DNA of 64,000 nucleotides from Marivita hallyeonensis (GCF_900129875.1 NZ_FQXC01000004.1:310001-374000); one strand, 5' to 3'. Counted from the first letter of the stretch, positions 46,050-54,504 are shown. Numbers and translations: made by a program. The notes: generated by a model from the sequence alone, not told the origin.

Positions 46050-46493
46050 TTACGGGGAAAGGACAGTCCTACAAGCGGCATGCATTGGATCGCTTCTTAA
46101 CACCAATTCGCAAAAATCGGTCGGCGAAAAGCCTGCTTCGTTTTCAATGCTGGTACTCGCACCGAGCGCTAATAGAGTTTGCGTTGCTTCCAAGAGATTA
46201 GCATCTATTGCATGATGCAGCGGTGTCCTTCGGTCATTATCCAAATGGTCCAGATCACTGCCATTTTCAAAAGCTAGAGATATTGCGTTCGCACTATTTT
46301 TATTATTAATTGCTGCGTGCACCACATTCTGATTACGACCGAACCTATAATTTGCAATATCGACGCTCTCTTTACTTGCAATAAAGCGTGATAGCTCACT
46401 GGGTGACATGGTCGCAAAAGCCTCCGCCAACGACAAACCGTCACCACCGCATGAAGAAAGTAGAAAAGCTGCTCCAAAAATGTACTTTAGCAT
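46050..46493 (-). CDS. Ankyrin-repeat lipoprotein
   Basis: A 147-residue protein with a lipoprotein signal (MLKYIFGAAFLLSSC, lipobox LLSSC-GG) followed by ankyrin-type repeats: NVVHAAINNKNSANAISLAFENGSDL and RRTPLHHAIDANLLEATQTLLALGAS. The start at 46493 begins the signal peptide; the in-frame extension to 46622 hides it. It is immediately upstream of the RTX lipase gene on the same strand. Periplasm-facing repeat lipoproteins next to lipase genes can be immunity proteins; that role is a hypothesis here. Confidence 0.78.
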   Translation of the reverse strand: MLKYIFGAAFLLSSCGGDGLSLAEAFATMSPSELSRFIASKESVDIANYRFGRNQNVVHAAINNKNSANAISLAFENGSDLDHLDNDRRTPLHHAIDANLLEATQTLLALGASTSIENEAGFSPTDFCELVLRSDPMHAACRTVLSP

Positions 46494-46703
46494 GTTCTGT
46501 TGCGCCGTGCACGTATAGACATCCAACTCGTTGTAACCTTTATTATCAAAGCATGTATCGTTAGACTTGTCACGAGCAAAATATGAGCTTGATGTGCTTA
46601 GCCGCAAAAAGCCGTACGGCATATAGTTTCAGTTCGCCAAGTAATAGTCGCGAATACAAGCGCCTTGGAAGTGCAATGAATCCTGATGGACACTATTTCG
46701 GGC

Positions 46704-47891
46704 TCACTTGTCAATTACCTTTGAAAGTGATCGATTCCGATCCCGCGATCTGACACGGTACTGCTCTTGCACCTGATCAACACGTGGTCGAGCCATGTAG
46801 GACGCGATATTGCGGACCAAGATTTTGCGTTCCTGGCGGTGTTTGGATTTCACGCTTTTGACGCGATGTTGTAGCTCTTTGCGTTCTGTCATCTGCGCCA
46901 GGATTAGTTGATCCCGTTGGTCTTGGTCGCGCTTGGCGCAGGCCACGGCTTCCTTTTCGTTTTGAAGCCGTGTGGTCTAAGCTGTCCCCGTAATCCGATC
47001 AAACAGCCCACGAAGACCTGTGTTCAATCGCTCTGATCGAACCCTTGTCTCTTCGATCCATCGCTCTTCCTGTTTGCGTTTGAGCATAGTCCGCTCTTCT
47101 CGTTGCGCCAAAACCAAGTCGCGTCTCTCTTCATGGTAAGGGAGTATCTCATCATCATGACGAGATTTGATCTGATCGATGTAACTTTTCACCTGCGATG
47201 TCATTTTGGAGCGCAGATGCGCCTGTGTCTCAGACACTGACGGTAGGTCTTTCGGATCACCGAGTTTGGCTTTGACCTCGTTCGTTTTGATGCCGGACCA
47301 GCGACTGACCGCATATACATTGCCTTGAATGTCCAAGGCGACAAAACGACGGCGGTCACCTCTGGCGAGGAACATGCCCCGAACTTCCAGTGCATGTTTG
47401 AAGGCAGTGGTGGTATCCGACCTCTCCCAAGCTTCGTGAAAGAGTTGTTTGATCTCTCGTGGATCAATCCCTTGCCGTTGGGCTTATTGCCATTGATCGA
47501 GGGTAAAGTTGAGTGGATTGCCCTGGCCGTAGCTCTTCAAACCGTTTGGCAACTCCCAGCCATGGTCGAGATGAAGGTCACGGGCAATCTCCCGCATCTT
47601 CAATTTGTAATGCGAGAGATTGATCGCCTTCATCTCATCACCATCGATCCTTGAGAAAACGACATGCGAATGGTGACGACCTTTTTTTTCATGCACGACA
47701 ATCGCGCAAGGTTGATTGTTGAGGCCCAGTTTCACGGCAACACGGGTTGCCGCCTCTCGAAAAACATCATCTGACACAACAACATGCTCAGGCGGGTTCA
47801 ATGACACTGAAAACAAATTCTGTTCGCATCGCGTTGCCTTCGAAATCGCATGAGCGACGTGCATAAGCCTTGCTTCATGCATGGCTAGCAC
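46704..47891 (-). pseudogene. Relaxase/mobilization nuclease, broken by two in-frame stops
   Basis: One continuous minus-strand frame encodes a relaxase-like protein in three pieces: 47891-47484 (AHAISKATRC, HEKKGRHHSHVVFSRID with the metal-binding histidines), 47483-46977 (HEAWERSD, LARGDRRRFVALD, AVSRWSGIKT) and 46976-46704 (coiled-coil tail). A TAA at 47484-47486 and a TAG at 46977-46979 interrupt it without frameshift; sequence on both sides continues the family pattern. The expected first 40 or so residues upstream are also lost. The gene is therefore probably inactive, and the island no longer encodes its own mobilization. Confidence 0.85.
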
Positions 47892-48016
47892 GCCCCTTGA
47901 AACGGCGTTCTTGATGGTCTTTAGGCGCGATCAAAGCAAGGGCGGCGTTTGCGATTAGCATGTCTGCTTTCTGATAATAGGGAGCGCCCCAAAAGTGACG
48001 AAAGGGAGGAGAATGG

Positions 48017-49042
48017 CTAGGATGATTGCCGCAACCCTTTGATCAACTCGCCTTGCCGCTCTTTCGACACGGGAATGTAGCTATTCACAGTCGTCGCTAG
48101 ATGCTCATGGCCAAGATTGAGGGACCACGCCTTGAGTTGTTCCATCCTGCTACAAGTTTCGTCCCCATAGCGCGCAAGCGTCTTGCGGAACTCGTGTGGT
48201 GTGAACGGTGTCATTTGCACGCGCCGGAATGCGGTCTTGATGATCGCATTCAAGGGTGCACCGGATGTGTAGCCTTCACGCGACAATCCGACCTTCTGAA
48301 ACCGCATGTTTACCATGCCCATCTCTGCCTTCGGAAAAACTGCGTCCGTGTCGCCAAACAATTCAACTTCACGCAGATACGTAACCCACCGCTCAAAGCA
48401 TTCGCGGTAGAGCGGGTCCACGGGAAAGAACCATGTGTCAATTAATTTGGCGTTCTTCGTCGCCACGTCGCGCGGGTCTTGAAAAACGTGACCGTCAAAT
48501 AGGTTTACATGCTTCAAAAGCAGTGTTGCCACCGCTCCATCGCGCGCACCGGTCAGCATGAAAAACGCGAACAGCGCCTTGTCCCGTCGCTCGAATTTGT
48601 CGCCTTCCGGCATTGCTTGAAATGCGTGAAGCGCCTGTTCCATAGACGGATAAGGAATTGAGCGCTGGGCATGTGCAACCCGCCTGCCCTTGAGCGAGTT
48701 GTTAAAGTATTCAGCGTCTGAATACCTGGCCCGCGACTTGAAACCGGGCTGATCCGCCAGCCAGAGAATGAAACCCTTCACATACGCCAGAGTGGCATCT
48801 ACCGTCGAGGGGCTGAGTGGCTTCTTCGTCCGCTTGTTACGCGCCTTGGAAAGATGCACCTTCAGACGCTCCCCCCAACCACGATGGAATTGTTTGAAGT
48901 CCTTTCCTCCAACCGCTTTCTCGAATTCGGTCAGAGCGGAAGCCACCTTATCGAGCGTTTTTTCATCACGCCCCTTGGCGTGTTTTAGATGCTCCAAATA
49001 TTTGTGCTTCATACGCACGTTGGATGCGGTTGTCTTGGGCAT
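48017..49042 (-). CDS. Tyrosine recombinase (second integrase)
   Basis: A 341-residue phage-type integrase. A helical core-binding domain (residues 10-125) is followed by the catalytic domain with Arg167 in TGARDGAV, His283-x-x-Arg286 in TPHEFRKT, His312 in LGHEH and the nucleophile Tyr322 in TTVNSYIP. It is unlike the P4-type integrase at the island edge. Directly upstream on the same strand lie an HTH/zinc protein and an AlpA-like protein, so a self-contained recombination module is likely. Intact frame. Confidence 0.9.
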   Translation of the reverse strand: MPKTTASNVRMKHKYLEHLKHAKGRDEKTLDKVASALTEFEKAVGGKDFKQFHRGWGERLKVHLSKARNKRTKKPLSPSTVDATLAYVKGFILWLADQPGFKSRARYSDAEYFNNSLKGRRVAHAQRSIPYPSMEQALHAFQAMPEGDKFERRDKALFAFFMLTGARDGAVATLLLKHVNLFDGHVFQDPRDVATKNAKLIDTWFFPVDPLYRECFERWVTYLREVELFGDTDAVFPKAEMGMVNMRFQKVGLSREGYTSGAPLNAIIKTAFRRVQMTPFTPHEFRKTLARYGDETCSRMEQLKAWSLNLGHEHLATTVNSYIPVSKERQGELIKGLRQSS

Positions 49043-49094
49043 GTTCAGCGCCCCCCTTCTAAGTTATCATTTCAGTTGAACCAAAAAGGTTCGT

Positions 49095-49517
49095 TTAGGC
49101 GTGTTCCCGCGTGTTGTATGCGAAGCCGTATTTGCCCGCCCATTTGCGAAGATCGCGCCGTGAAATAATCAGGCGCGTCAGTCCAGCGCAGGTTGGACAG
49201 ATCGCCATGATGCAGTCGCGCTCGGCGTCGATTGGTTCAGCTTCGACCAATCCGGGCTCAGGCGTTCGCGCGGCGTGGCAACCCAAACAATAAACCTCGA
49301 AAGTTTTCAGCGGTGTTTTCTTCTTTGATAGCTTGGCTTTATGAAACGCGTGGAAGTCGCTGCCTTGAATGAGGTAGGGACGCGCGTCGCTAACGTGTGG
49401 CAAGCCAGCCTTACACCACCGACGAACGGTCCCTACTGTCACGCCAAGCAAATCGGCGAGTTGAAAGAACGTGTAGCTGCGATGGGTTTTGACGCGACGT
49501 GCGGAAATACGGGCCAT
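49095..49517 (-). CDS. Helix-turn-helix protein with zinc-binding cysteines
   Basis: A 140-residue protein with an N-terminal MerR/excisionase-like helix-turn-helix (FFQLADLLGVTVGTVRRWCKAGLP) and a C-terminal half holding CLGCH and CPTC pairs, as in a small zinc ribbon. It probably binds DNA and may steer the downstream tyrosine recombinase. The ATG at 49517 overlaps the upstream gene's TGA by one base (TGATG), so the pair is co-translated. I know no characterised homologue. Confidence 0.72.
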   Translation of the reverse strand: MARISARRVKTHRSYTFFQLADLLGVTVGTVRRWCKAGLPHVSDARPYLIQGSDFHAFHKAKLSKKKTPLKTFEVYCLGCHAARTPEPGLVEAEPIDAERDCIMAICPTCAGLTRLIISRRDLRKWAGKYGFAYNTREHA

Positions 49518-49726
49518 CAACTATGATCCCCGTCCGGATCGACACGATTTGCCTCAGCCCATGCGTTGAGGTCCGCGCCATGGTAAATGATCTTGCGGCC
49601 CAGCTTGTAGTAGGCTGGGCCCATCCCCTTGTGGCGATATTGCGCCAGTTTGTTCCGGTCGCCGATGATCTCCAACTCGGGGTCGCCGAGGACGTAGGTG
49701 CGGTTCTGCTCGAAAAGGTTCGCCAT
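49517..49726 (-). CDS. Small AlpA/excisionase-like DNA-binding protein
   Basis: A 69-residue protein with a winged-helix excisionase-like pattern: IGDRNKLAQYRHKGMGPAYYKLGRKIIYHGADLNAWAEAN, which matches the helix-turn-helix plus wing of AlpA-type regulators (the YYKLGRKIIY wing and W in the last helix). An AAGGAG ribosome binding site precedes the ATG at 49726; the in-frame start at 49759 lacks one. Such proteins control integrase expression or act as directionality factors. Confidence 0.8.
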   Translation of the reverse strand: MANLFEQNRTYVLGDPELEIIGDRNKLAQYRHKGMGPAYYKLGRKIIYHGADLNAWAEANRVDPDGDHS

Positions 49727-49814
49727 GATTGAGGCTCCTTGGTTGCTATGTGCATCCATTGGAGCGTTTCGGTTAGCATTGGTAAAAATGCGCGAAGCAG
49801 CGTGAGAAAAGGGC

Positions 49815-50681
49815 TTAGCCGTCCAAGCTTTTCCTACCTGCGCTGCGCGTCAGAGCGGCGAGAGTTTCTTCTTCCGTTTCCCTGAGAGTCATCCCAACTA
49901 ATGACCCAAGAAGCCCTTCCTGTCGCGTCTCGACGTCGCGCTCGGTCAACTGTGAAACCGCCCACCGGGCGTGTTCACGTTCGTTCACTTCATGGTCTAG
50001 GACTGCATAAACTTCTTTCAGGGCGCGGCAAAAATCAGTCGATGGCTCTCCGGTTTCTCCGGACGTTCCATAGGTCGGGATCGCTCCAACCTGCTGACAA
50101 TAGAGCCTTGCAAGGTTCAGTGCGAGAAAACGCGCAAAGTAGTCCGGGGCACGATATGAGAGGTTCCAGAATTTGCTTTTCTGGTCTTCGAGTTCCCTTG
50201 CCCGATCTTGCAGGGCAAGCTGCATGTCCAAAAGTACCATGAGAAATGTGGTGTAGCCTCCAGCCTCGGCTAGGTTCTGCCGTACCAGATCAGAGGCGCT
50301 GGACACTTCGAGCCCAGCCGCGTTTTCTCGCAGTTTGCGGTTGAGAATTCCGGACAGTCTCTGGATTTCCGGCGCGACGCCGTCGTCCTGTTTTGCGTTG
50401 ACCAGCATCGTGTCGATCAGGCTGGTGACCTGCTCAAGGGATTTTGTAACAACTGCCAGTTCTGCGTTGAAATCCGCCTTGGTCTCATGTTCGTTCGGCC
50501 GGTTGATATCGAATGGCGGCAAGAGCCTACCGCTCGCGGCAAGCCCCGCGCGGTGTCGGTCACTGCTTTTGCCATGCGGTTCCAGCATCCGATCCACGAT
50601 GTCGTGAAGCCGCGCCATCTTGTTGGACGACAGCGCGTCGGCGGTCTTATTCGTCTGACTCTCCTGCATAAAGGTCAGCAT
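49815..50681 (-). CDS. Hypothetical helical protein of the island
   Basis: A 288-residue, charged, largely helical soluble protein that I do not recognise. The first 150 residues are rich in predicted helices (DADALSS-type start, EQVTSLIDTMLV, QRLSGILNRKLREN); the second half has YFARFLALNLARLY and an acidic C-terminus. No signal or membrane segment. An AGGAAGG site seven bases before the ATG at 50681 supports this start over 50699. It lies between the AlpA-like gene and the P4-type integrase; a replication or partition-type role is possible but unsupported. Confidence 0.55.
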   Translation of the reverse strand: MLTFMQESQTNKTADALSSNKMARLHDIVDRMLEPHGKSSDRHRAGLAASGRLLPPFDINRPNEHETKADFNAELAVVTKSLEQVTSLIDTMLVNAKQDDGVAPEIQRLSGILNRKLRENAAGLEVSSASDLVRQNLAEAGGYTTFLMVLLDMQLALQDRARELEDQKSKFWNLSYRAPDYFARFLALNLARLYCQQVGAIPTYGTSGETGEPSTDFCRALKEVYAVLDHEVNEREHARWAVSQLTERDVETRQEGLLGSLVGMTLRETEEETLAALTRSAGRKSLDG

Positions 50682-50774
50682 ACACCGACCTTCCTGCATT
50701 AGGTATCGTTTATGTTCGATTGCTTAGGATGAAAGCACGGTTAAAAATGCCCCGCGCCTGCGGACCTTTCTGCA

Positions 50775-51986
50775 TTAACTTTTTGCAATCTTCCCCAGCG
50801 AAACGACCGTGCCTTCCGCACCCGTCACAAACTGAGACCACCGTTTCATCAAACTTCTGCGCTTTTCGAGCAGGTCGGACCGTGCATAAGCCTGTTCGAC
50901 TGCGGAGCCGATTCGGTGCGAAAGGCTCATCTCGGCGATCTCGCGCGGTGCGCCTACAGCCTCGGACGCCCAGTCTCGAAAGGTCGAGCGGAAGCCGTGC
51001 ACGGTGATGCCCTCGACTTTCATCCGGCGCAGGAGCATCAGCATAGCCATGTTAGACAGTGGCCGGTGCCGCTTTTGCCCCTCGAAGACGTAGTCGGATT
51101 GCATGGCCCGCAGAGGCTCGATGATCGCCAGCATTTCGGCGGTTAATGGTACTCGATGATCCGCTCCGGTCTTCATCCGTTCCGCCGGGCAGGTCCATAG
51201 GGCGTTGTCGGTGTCAATCTCCGACCAGGTCATGCCCAGCACCTCGCCCGTGCGCGATCCGGTCAAACAGGTGAACATCAGCGCTTGCGCGGCCATCGCG
51301 TTGCGTGTCGCCAAATCGGCATAGAAGGCAGGCACATTGCGCCAGTCCATCGCCTTGTGATGTTTCGGCTTAGCCTTCACCTTTGGCAGCACGCCACCGT
51401 CGCGGATCGCCGTCACCGGGTTCTCACCATCACGGAAGCCCTTGGAGCGCGCCACATCCAGCACGGTCTTGATGCGCTGAGCCACGCGCCGCGCGGTCTC
51501 GTGCTTCTCGATCCAGATCGGCGACAGTACCGCCAGCACCTCAGGTTGCCCGATGTTATCGACCGGCAAGCGACCGATTTTGTGGAACGCATATGTCTCC
51601 AGCGTTGTGATGAACTGCGCGGCGTGCTTGGCGTTCTTCCAAGTCGGCAGCCGTTCGGCATGCAATTGTCGCGCGATCTCCTCGAAGTTAGGGATTTCCT
51701 TCACGCCGTGAAACTTCGGATGCAGACCGGCGCGCGCCAGACGCCGATATTCCAGGGCCCGTGCCCGTGCCTCGTGCAACGACACCAGATCGGCCCCACC
51801 AAGCCCGAAGTCGGTCCGCAGAGGCTTGCCCGCACGATTCTTCTGCCCCTTCACCGTTACCCGCACAATCCAGCGTCGCGCGCCTGAGGGGTCAACGACA
51901 AGATAGAGGCCATTTCCATCCGCGTGCCGCCCTGGCCCCATAGACTTGACGAGTGCCTTGGTTAGCTTTCCAGAGAGATGCAACAT
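50775..51986 (-). CDS. P4-type integrase of the island
   Basis: A 403-residue tyrosine recombinase with the N-terminal arm-binding DUF4102 domain (LHLSGKLTKALV, DGNGLYLVVDPSGARRWIVRV), a SAM-like core-binding domain (about 110-205) and the catalytic domain with TGSRTGEVLG, the HGFRSTFRDWASE box and LSHRIGSAVEQAYAR supplying the tyrosine. This is the class that integrates islands into the 3' ends of tRNA genes. It starts about 150 bases from the tRNA-Ser end, reads away from it, and is intact, so excision may still be possible. Confidence 0.95.
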   Translation of the reverse strand: MLHLSGKLTKALVKSMGPGRHADGNGLYLVVDPSGARRWIVRVTVKGQKNRAGKPLRTDFGLGGADLVSLHEARARALEYRRLARAGLHPKFHGVKEIPNFEEIARQLHAERLPTWKNAKHAAQFITTLETYAFHKIGRLPVDNIGQPEVLAVLSPIWIEKHETARRVAQRIKTVLDVARSKGFRDGENPVTAIRDGGVLPKVKAKPKHHKAMDWRNVPAFYADLATRNAMAAQALMFTCLTGSRTGEVLGMTWSEIDTDNALWTCPAERMKTGADHRVPLTAEMLAIIEPLRAMQSDYVFEGQKRHRPLSNMAMLMLLRRMKVEGITVHGFRSTFRDWASEAVGAPREIAEMSLSHRIGSAVEQAYARSDLLEKRRSLMKRWSQFVTGAEGTVVSLGKIAKS

Positions 51987-51996
51987 CAGGATTATA

Positions 51997-52130
51997 CCTC
52001 ACTTCATACCACGCAATGGGATGAAGTGAATTTAATCGAAAAGAAGCCAAGCGCAATACTTGGGTCACTCTACCCATATTTCATGGACCAAAACGCATCG
52101 CTGACAGTCGGAGGAAATGGTGAAGTGAGG
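51997..52130. repeat. Three copies of a TGAAGTGA motif next to the attachment site
   Basis: TGAAGTGA occurs at 52022-52029 and 52121-52128 and inverted (TCACTTCA) at 51999-52006, all within 135 bases between the integrase start and the tRNA end. The outer pair extend to a perfect 10-base inverted repeat (CCTCACTTCA at 51997-52006; TGAAGTGAGG at 52121-52130). Spacing and location fit arm-type integrase or directionality-factor binding sites; binding itself is inference. Confidence 0.6.
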
Positions 52131-52135
52131 TAGGG

Positions 52136-52149
52136 TGGCGGAGGCTCAG
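52136..52149. repeat. tRNA-proximal attachment site of the island
   Basis: The last 14 bases of the tRNA-Ser gene, including the encoded CCA, which recur at 35255-35268. Integration here leaves the tRNA gene complete. Confidence 0.88.
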
Positions 52150-52225
52150 GGATTCGAACCCTGGGGACGCTCTCACGCCCAACGGTTTTCAAGACCGCCG
52201 CATTCGACCACTCTGCCAAACCTCC
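52136..52225 (-). tRNA. tRNA-Ser(UGA)
   Basis: A 90-base class II tRNA with a long variable arm. The acceptor stem GGAGGTT pairs with AGCCTCC, followed by discriminator G and an encoded CCA. The anticodon loop CTTGAAA gives anticodon UGA (codon UCA). The T arm carries GGTTCGAATCC. Its 3' end is the integration target of the island. Confidence 0.97.
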
Positions 52226-52408
52226 GGTGGCAAGCGACTTAGCGACCAAATCGCGATTCTGAAAGATGGGTTGAGGAAAATCTGGGCTGTTGCACGTCAG
52301 ACTTTTCTTGCGGGCGACAAGACTGTAAGCTGCGCGGAAACAAGATAGGCGTCGGGCGCAAGCCATTTAACGACGCGGTCGGGCGGCATAGCAGAAGGCG
52401 AGCAGGCA

Positions 52409-53296
52409 ATGGACATCACGAAGACGACCCCCGCTGTGTGGCGCAGGCCTCGCAAGGTACTGCTGTGCGGCGCGGTTGTCGTGTCGCTTGCGGGATGTGA
52501 GGGCGCGAACATGCCCGCTTTCCTGCAGGGCGGCGGCACGACAACAACCGAGGATGGCACCGTCACGTCACAACGGTCCACCCGTCTGGTCGAGCGCGAT
52601 GTCGAAGCGCCCGAGGTGTTTCAGGTGAATGAGCCCGGCCTCTGGGATGGACGACCGTCCCTCGGTGGCGTCTGGGCGGCGCACCCGGACGTGTCCGAGC
52701 CTGAACGCGTGATCATTCGCAATGAGGCGAACGGCAATTTCGTGATCGGGGCGCTGTTCCGCAAGGAACGCGAGACGCCGGGTCCTCGCCTGCAAATCTC
52801 GTCGGATGCCGCCGCCGCGCTTGGTGTGCTGGCCGGTGCGCCAACGAACCTGAACGTGGTTGCGCTGCGTCGTGAAGAGGTGCCGGACGATGCGGTCTCG
52901 GCTCCTGCGCAGGATGCGCCTGTCGGCGAAGGCACGCTGGATGCGCCCGCGGACGTGGCCGAAACCACGCTTGATCCGATTGCCGAGACAGCCGCAGCCG
53001 CGCTTGAGGCGACACCGAGCGAGGCACCCGCCGCCCCGGCTCCGCGCCCGACGACATCGCCACTAGAGAAACCCTATATCCAGATCGGGATCTTCAGCGT
53101 TGAAGAGAATGCCAACAATACCGCGACCGCCATGCGGCAGGCCGGCATGGTGCCGACCGTGCTCGAGCAATCTTCCAGCGGTAAGACTTTCTGGCGCGTG
53201 ATCGTCGGACCGGCACAAAGCAGCGCAGAGCGGCGGACCTTGCTTGCCAAGATCAAGGACCAAGGGTTCACTGACGCCTATGCCGTGACGAACTGA
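52409..53296 (+). CDS. SPOR-domain lipoprotein
   Basis: A 295-residue envelope lipoprotein: basic start, hydrophobic stretch and lipobox SLAGC with Cys30, a linker region rich in alanine and proline, and a C-terminal SPOR domain (about 222-295, PYIQIGIFSVEENANNTATAMRQAG). SPOR domains bind denuded glycan strands at the division septum. A middle segment (WDGRPSLGGVWAAHPDVSEPERVIIRNE) resembles the RlpA-like region of related proteins. It precedes a D,D-carboxypeptidase gene by 35 bases, consistent with joint action on septal peptidoglycan. Confidence 0.88.
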   Translation: MDITKTTPAVWRRPRKVLLCGAVVVSLAGCEGANMPAFLQGGGTTTTEDGTVTSQRSTRLVERDVEAPEVFQVNEPGLWDGRPSLGGVWAAHPDVSEPERVIIRNEANGNFVIGALFRKERETPGPRLQISSDAAAALGVLAGAPTNLNVVALRREEVPDDAVSAPAQDAPVGEGTLDAPADVAETTLDPIAETAAAALEATPSEAPAAPAPRPTTSPLEKPYIQIGIFSVEENANNTATAMRQAGMVPTVLEQSSSGKTFWRVIVGPAQSSAERRTLLAKIKDQGFTDAYAVTN

Positions 53297-53331
53297 TCCG
53301 GCGACATTCCAGGTACGACAGGAGAGCTGCC

Positions 53332-54504
53332 ATGATCCGACGCGCCCGTGTTCTTTTGACCGCTGGTCTTGCGGGGTTGTTGATGTCCACCGCGCCGTTG
53401 GCGGCTTTTGATACCTCGGCGTCGGCCGCCTTTGTGCTGGACGAAAAAACCGGAACGGTCCTGCTGTCCAAAAATGCGGACACGCCGCTTCCGCCCGCGT
53501 CCATGTCGAAGCTCATGACGCTCTATATCGCGTTCGAAGCGGTGCGCGATGGCCGTCTGTCCCTGGACGAAGAACTGCCCGTGTCGGCGCACGCGAACTC
53601 CTTTGGCGGCTCGACGCTCTTTTTGCGCACCGGCGAGCGGGTGTCGGTCGAAGACCTGATCCGAGGGATCATTGTTCTGTCGGGCAACGATGCCTGTGTC
53701 GTCATCGCCGAAGCCCTGTCCCCGGACGGGAGCGAGGCCGGGTTTGCCCGTATGATGACGCAACGCGCGCAGCAGATCGGGATGACCAACTCCACCTTCA
53801 AGAATTCCAGCGGATGGCCGGCCGACGGGCATGTCATGTCGATGCGTGACCTGACGCTTCTGGCGCAGCGGATCATCGAAGATTTTCCCGAGTTTTATCC
53901 GATGTTCGCCGAAACGGAGTTTCTGTTTGACGAAGCCGAGTCATCGAACCGCTTCAACCGGAACCCGCTTCTGGCGCTTGGCATTGGGGCGGACGGTCTG
54001 AAAACCGGGCATACGCAGGAAGCGGGTTACGGCTTGGTGGGTTCTGCCAAACAGGGGGATCGCAGGGTGATCTTCACGATCACCGGCCTCGATACCGCAC
54101 AGGCGCGCGCGCAGGAATCCGAAGCCATCGTCAACTGGTCCTTCCGTCAGTTCGCCGAAAAGACCGTCACCAAGGCTGGTGCGGTGATTGCTCAGGCCGA
54201 TGTCTGGATGGGCGCTTCTGATACGGTGGGTCTTGTCGCAAACGAAGACGTGACGCTTCTATTGCCGAACACTCCCGGCACCGGGATTTCTGCGGAGGTG
54301 GTCTATACCGGCCCCATTGAAGCGCCGATCGCGGCCGGTCGGCAATTGGCCGAGCTTATCATCAGCCCCGAAGGACTGCCCGAACACCGCATCCCGCTTT
54401 TCGCGGCGACCGAGGTGCCTGCGAGCGGGTTCGTGGATCGGATTCTGAATGTCTCGCAGGTCTTGCTTGGGCGCATGCAGACCCAGGCCGGGGATACGAT
54501 GTGA
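53332..54504 (+). CDS. dacC: D-alanyl-D-alanine carboxypeptidase (class A low-molecular-mass PBP)
   Basis: A 390-residue exported serine peptidase that trims the terminal D-alanine of peptidoglycan stem peptides. The three PBP motifs are present: SxxK with Ser57-Lys60 in PASMSKLMT, SGN at 117-119 in VLSGNDAC, and KTG in DGLKTGHTQEAG. A signal peptide (1-25) and a C-terminal PBP5-associated domain with a final amphipathic helix (FVDRILNVSQVLLGRM) complete the PBP5/6 layout. Symbol is by family similarity. The stop overlaps the tmk start. Confidence 0.95.
   Translation: MIRRARVLLTAGLAGLLMSTAPLAAFDTSASAAFVLDEKTGTVLLSKNADTPLPPASMSKLMTLYIAFEAVRDGRLSLDEELPVSAHANSFGGSTLFLRTGERVSVEDLIRGIIVLSGNDACVVIAEALSPDGSEAGFARMMTQRAQQIGMTNSTFKNSSGWPADGHVMSMRDLTLLAQRIIEDFPEFYPMFAETEFLFDEAESSNRFNRNPLLALGIGADGLKTGHTQEAGYGLVGSAKQGDRRVIFTITGLDTAQARAQESEAIVNWSFRQFAEKTVTKAGAVIAQADVWMGASDTVGLVANEDVTLLLPNTPGTGISAEVVYTGPIEAPIAAGRQLAELIISPEGLPEHRIPLFAATEVPASGFVDRILNVSQVLLGRMQTQAGDTM

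Larger units (their letters stand above)
35255..52149. mobile_element. Genomic island integrated at tRNA-Ser(UGA)
   Basis: A region of about 16.9 kb bounded by a 14-base direct repeat TGGCGGAGGCTCAG at 35255-35268 and 52136-52149. The right copy is the 3' end of the tRNA-Ser gene. A P4-type integrase lies at the tRNA end, reading away from it. Cargo includes an IS110-type element, two large RTX proteins, an ankyrin lipoprotein, ArdC-like and serine recombinase genes, a relaxase pseudogene, a second tyrosine recombinase and small DNA-binding proteins. The AT-rich centre (36900-46700) contrasts with the flanking chromosome. Left and right flanks are core genes. Confidence 0.88.
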
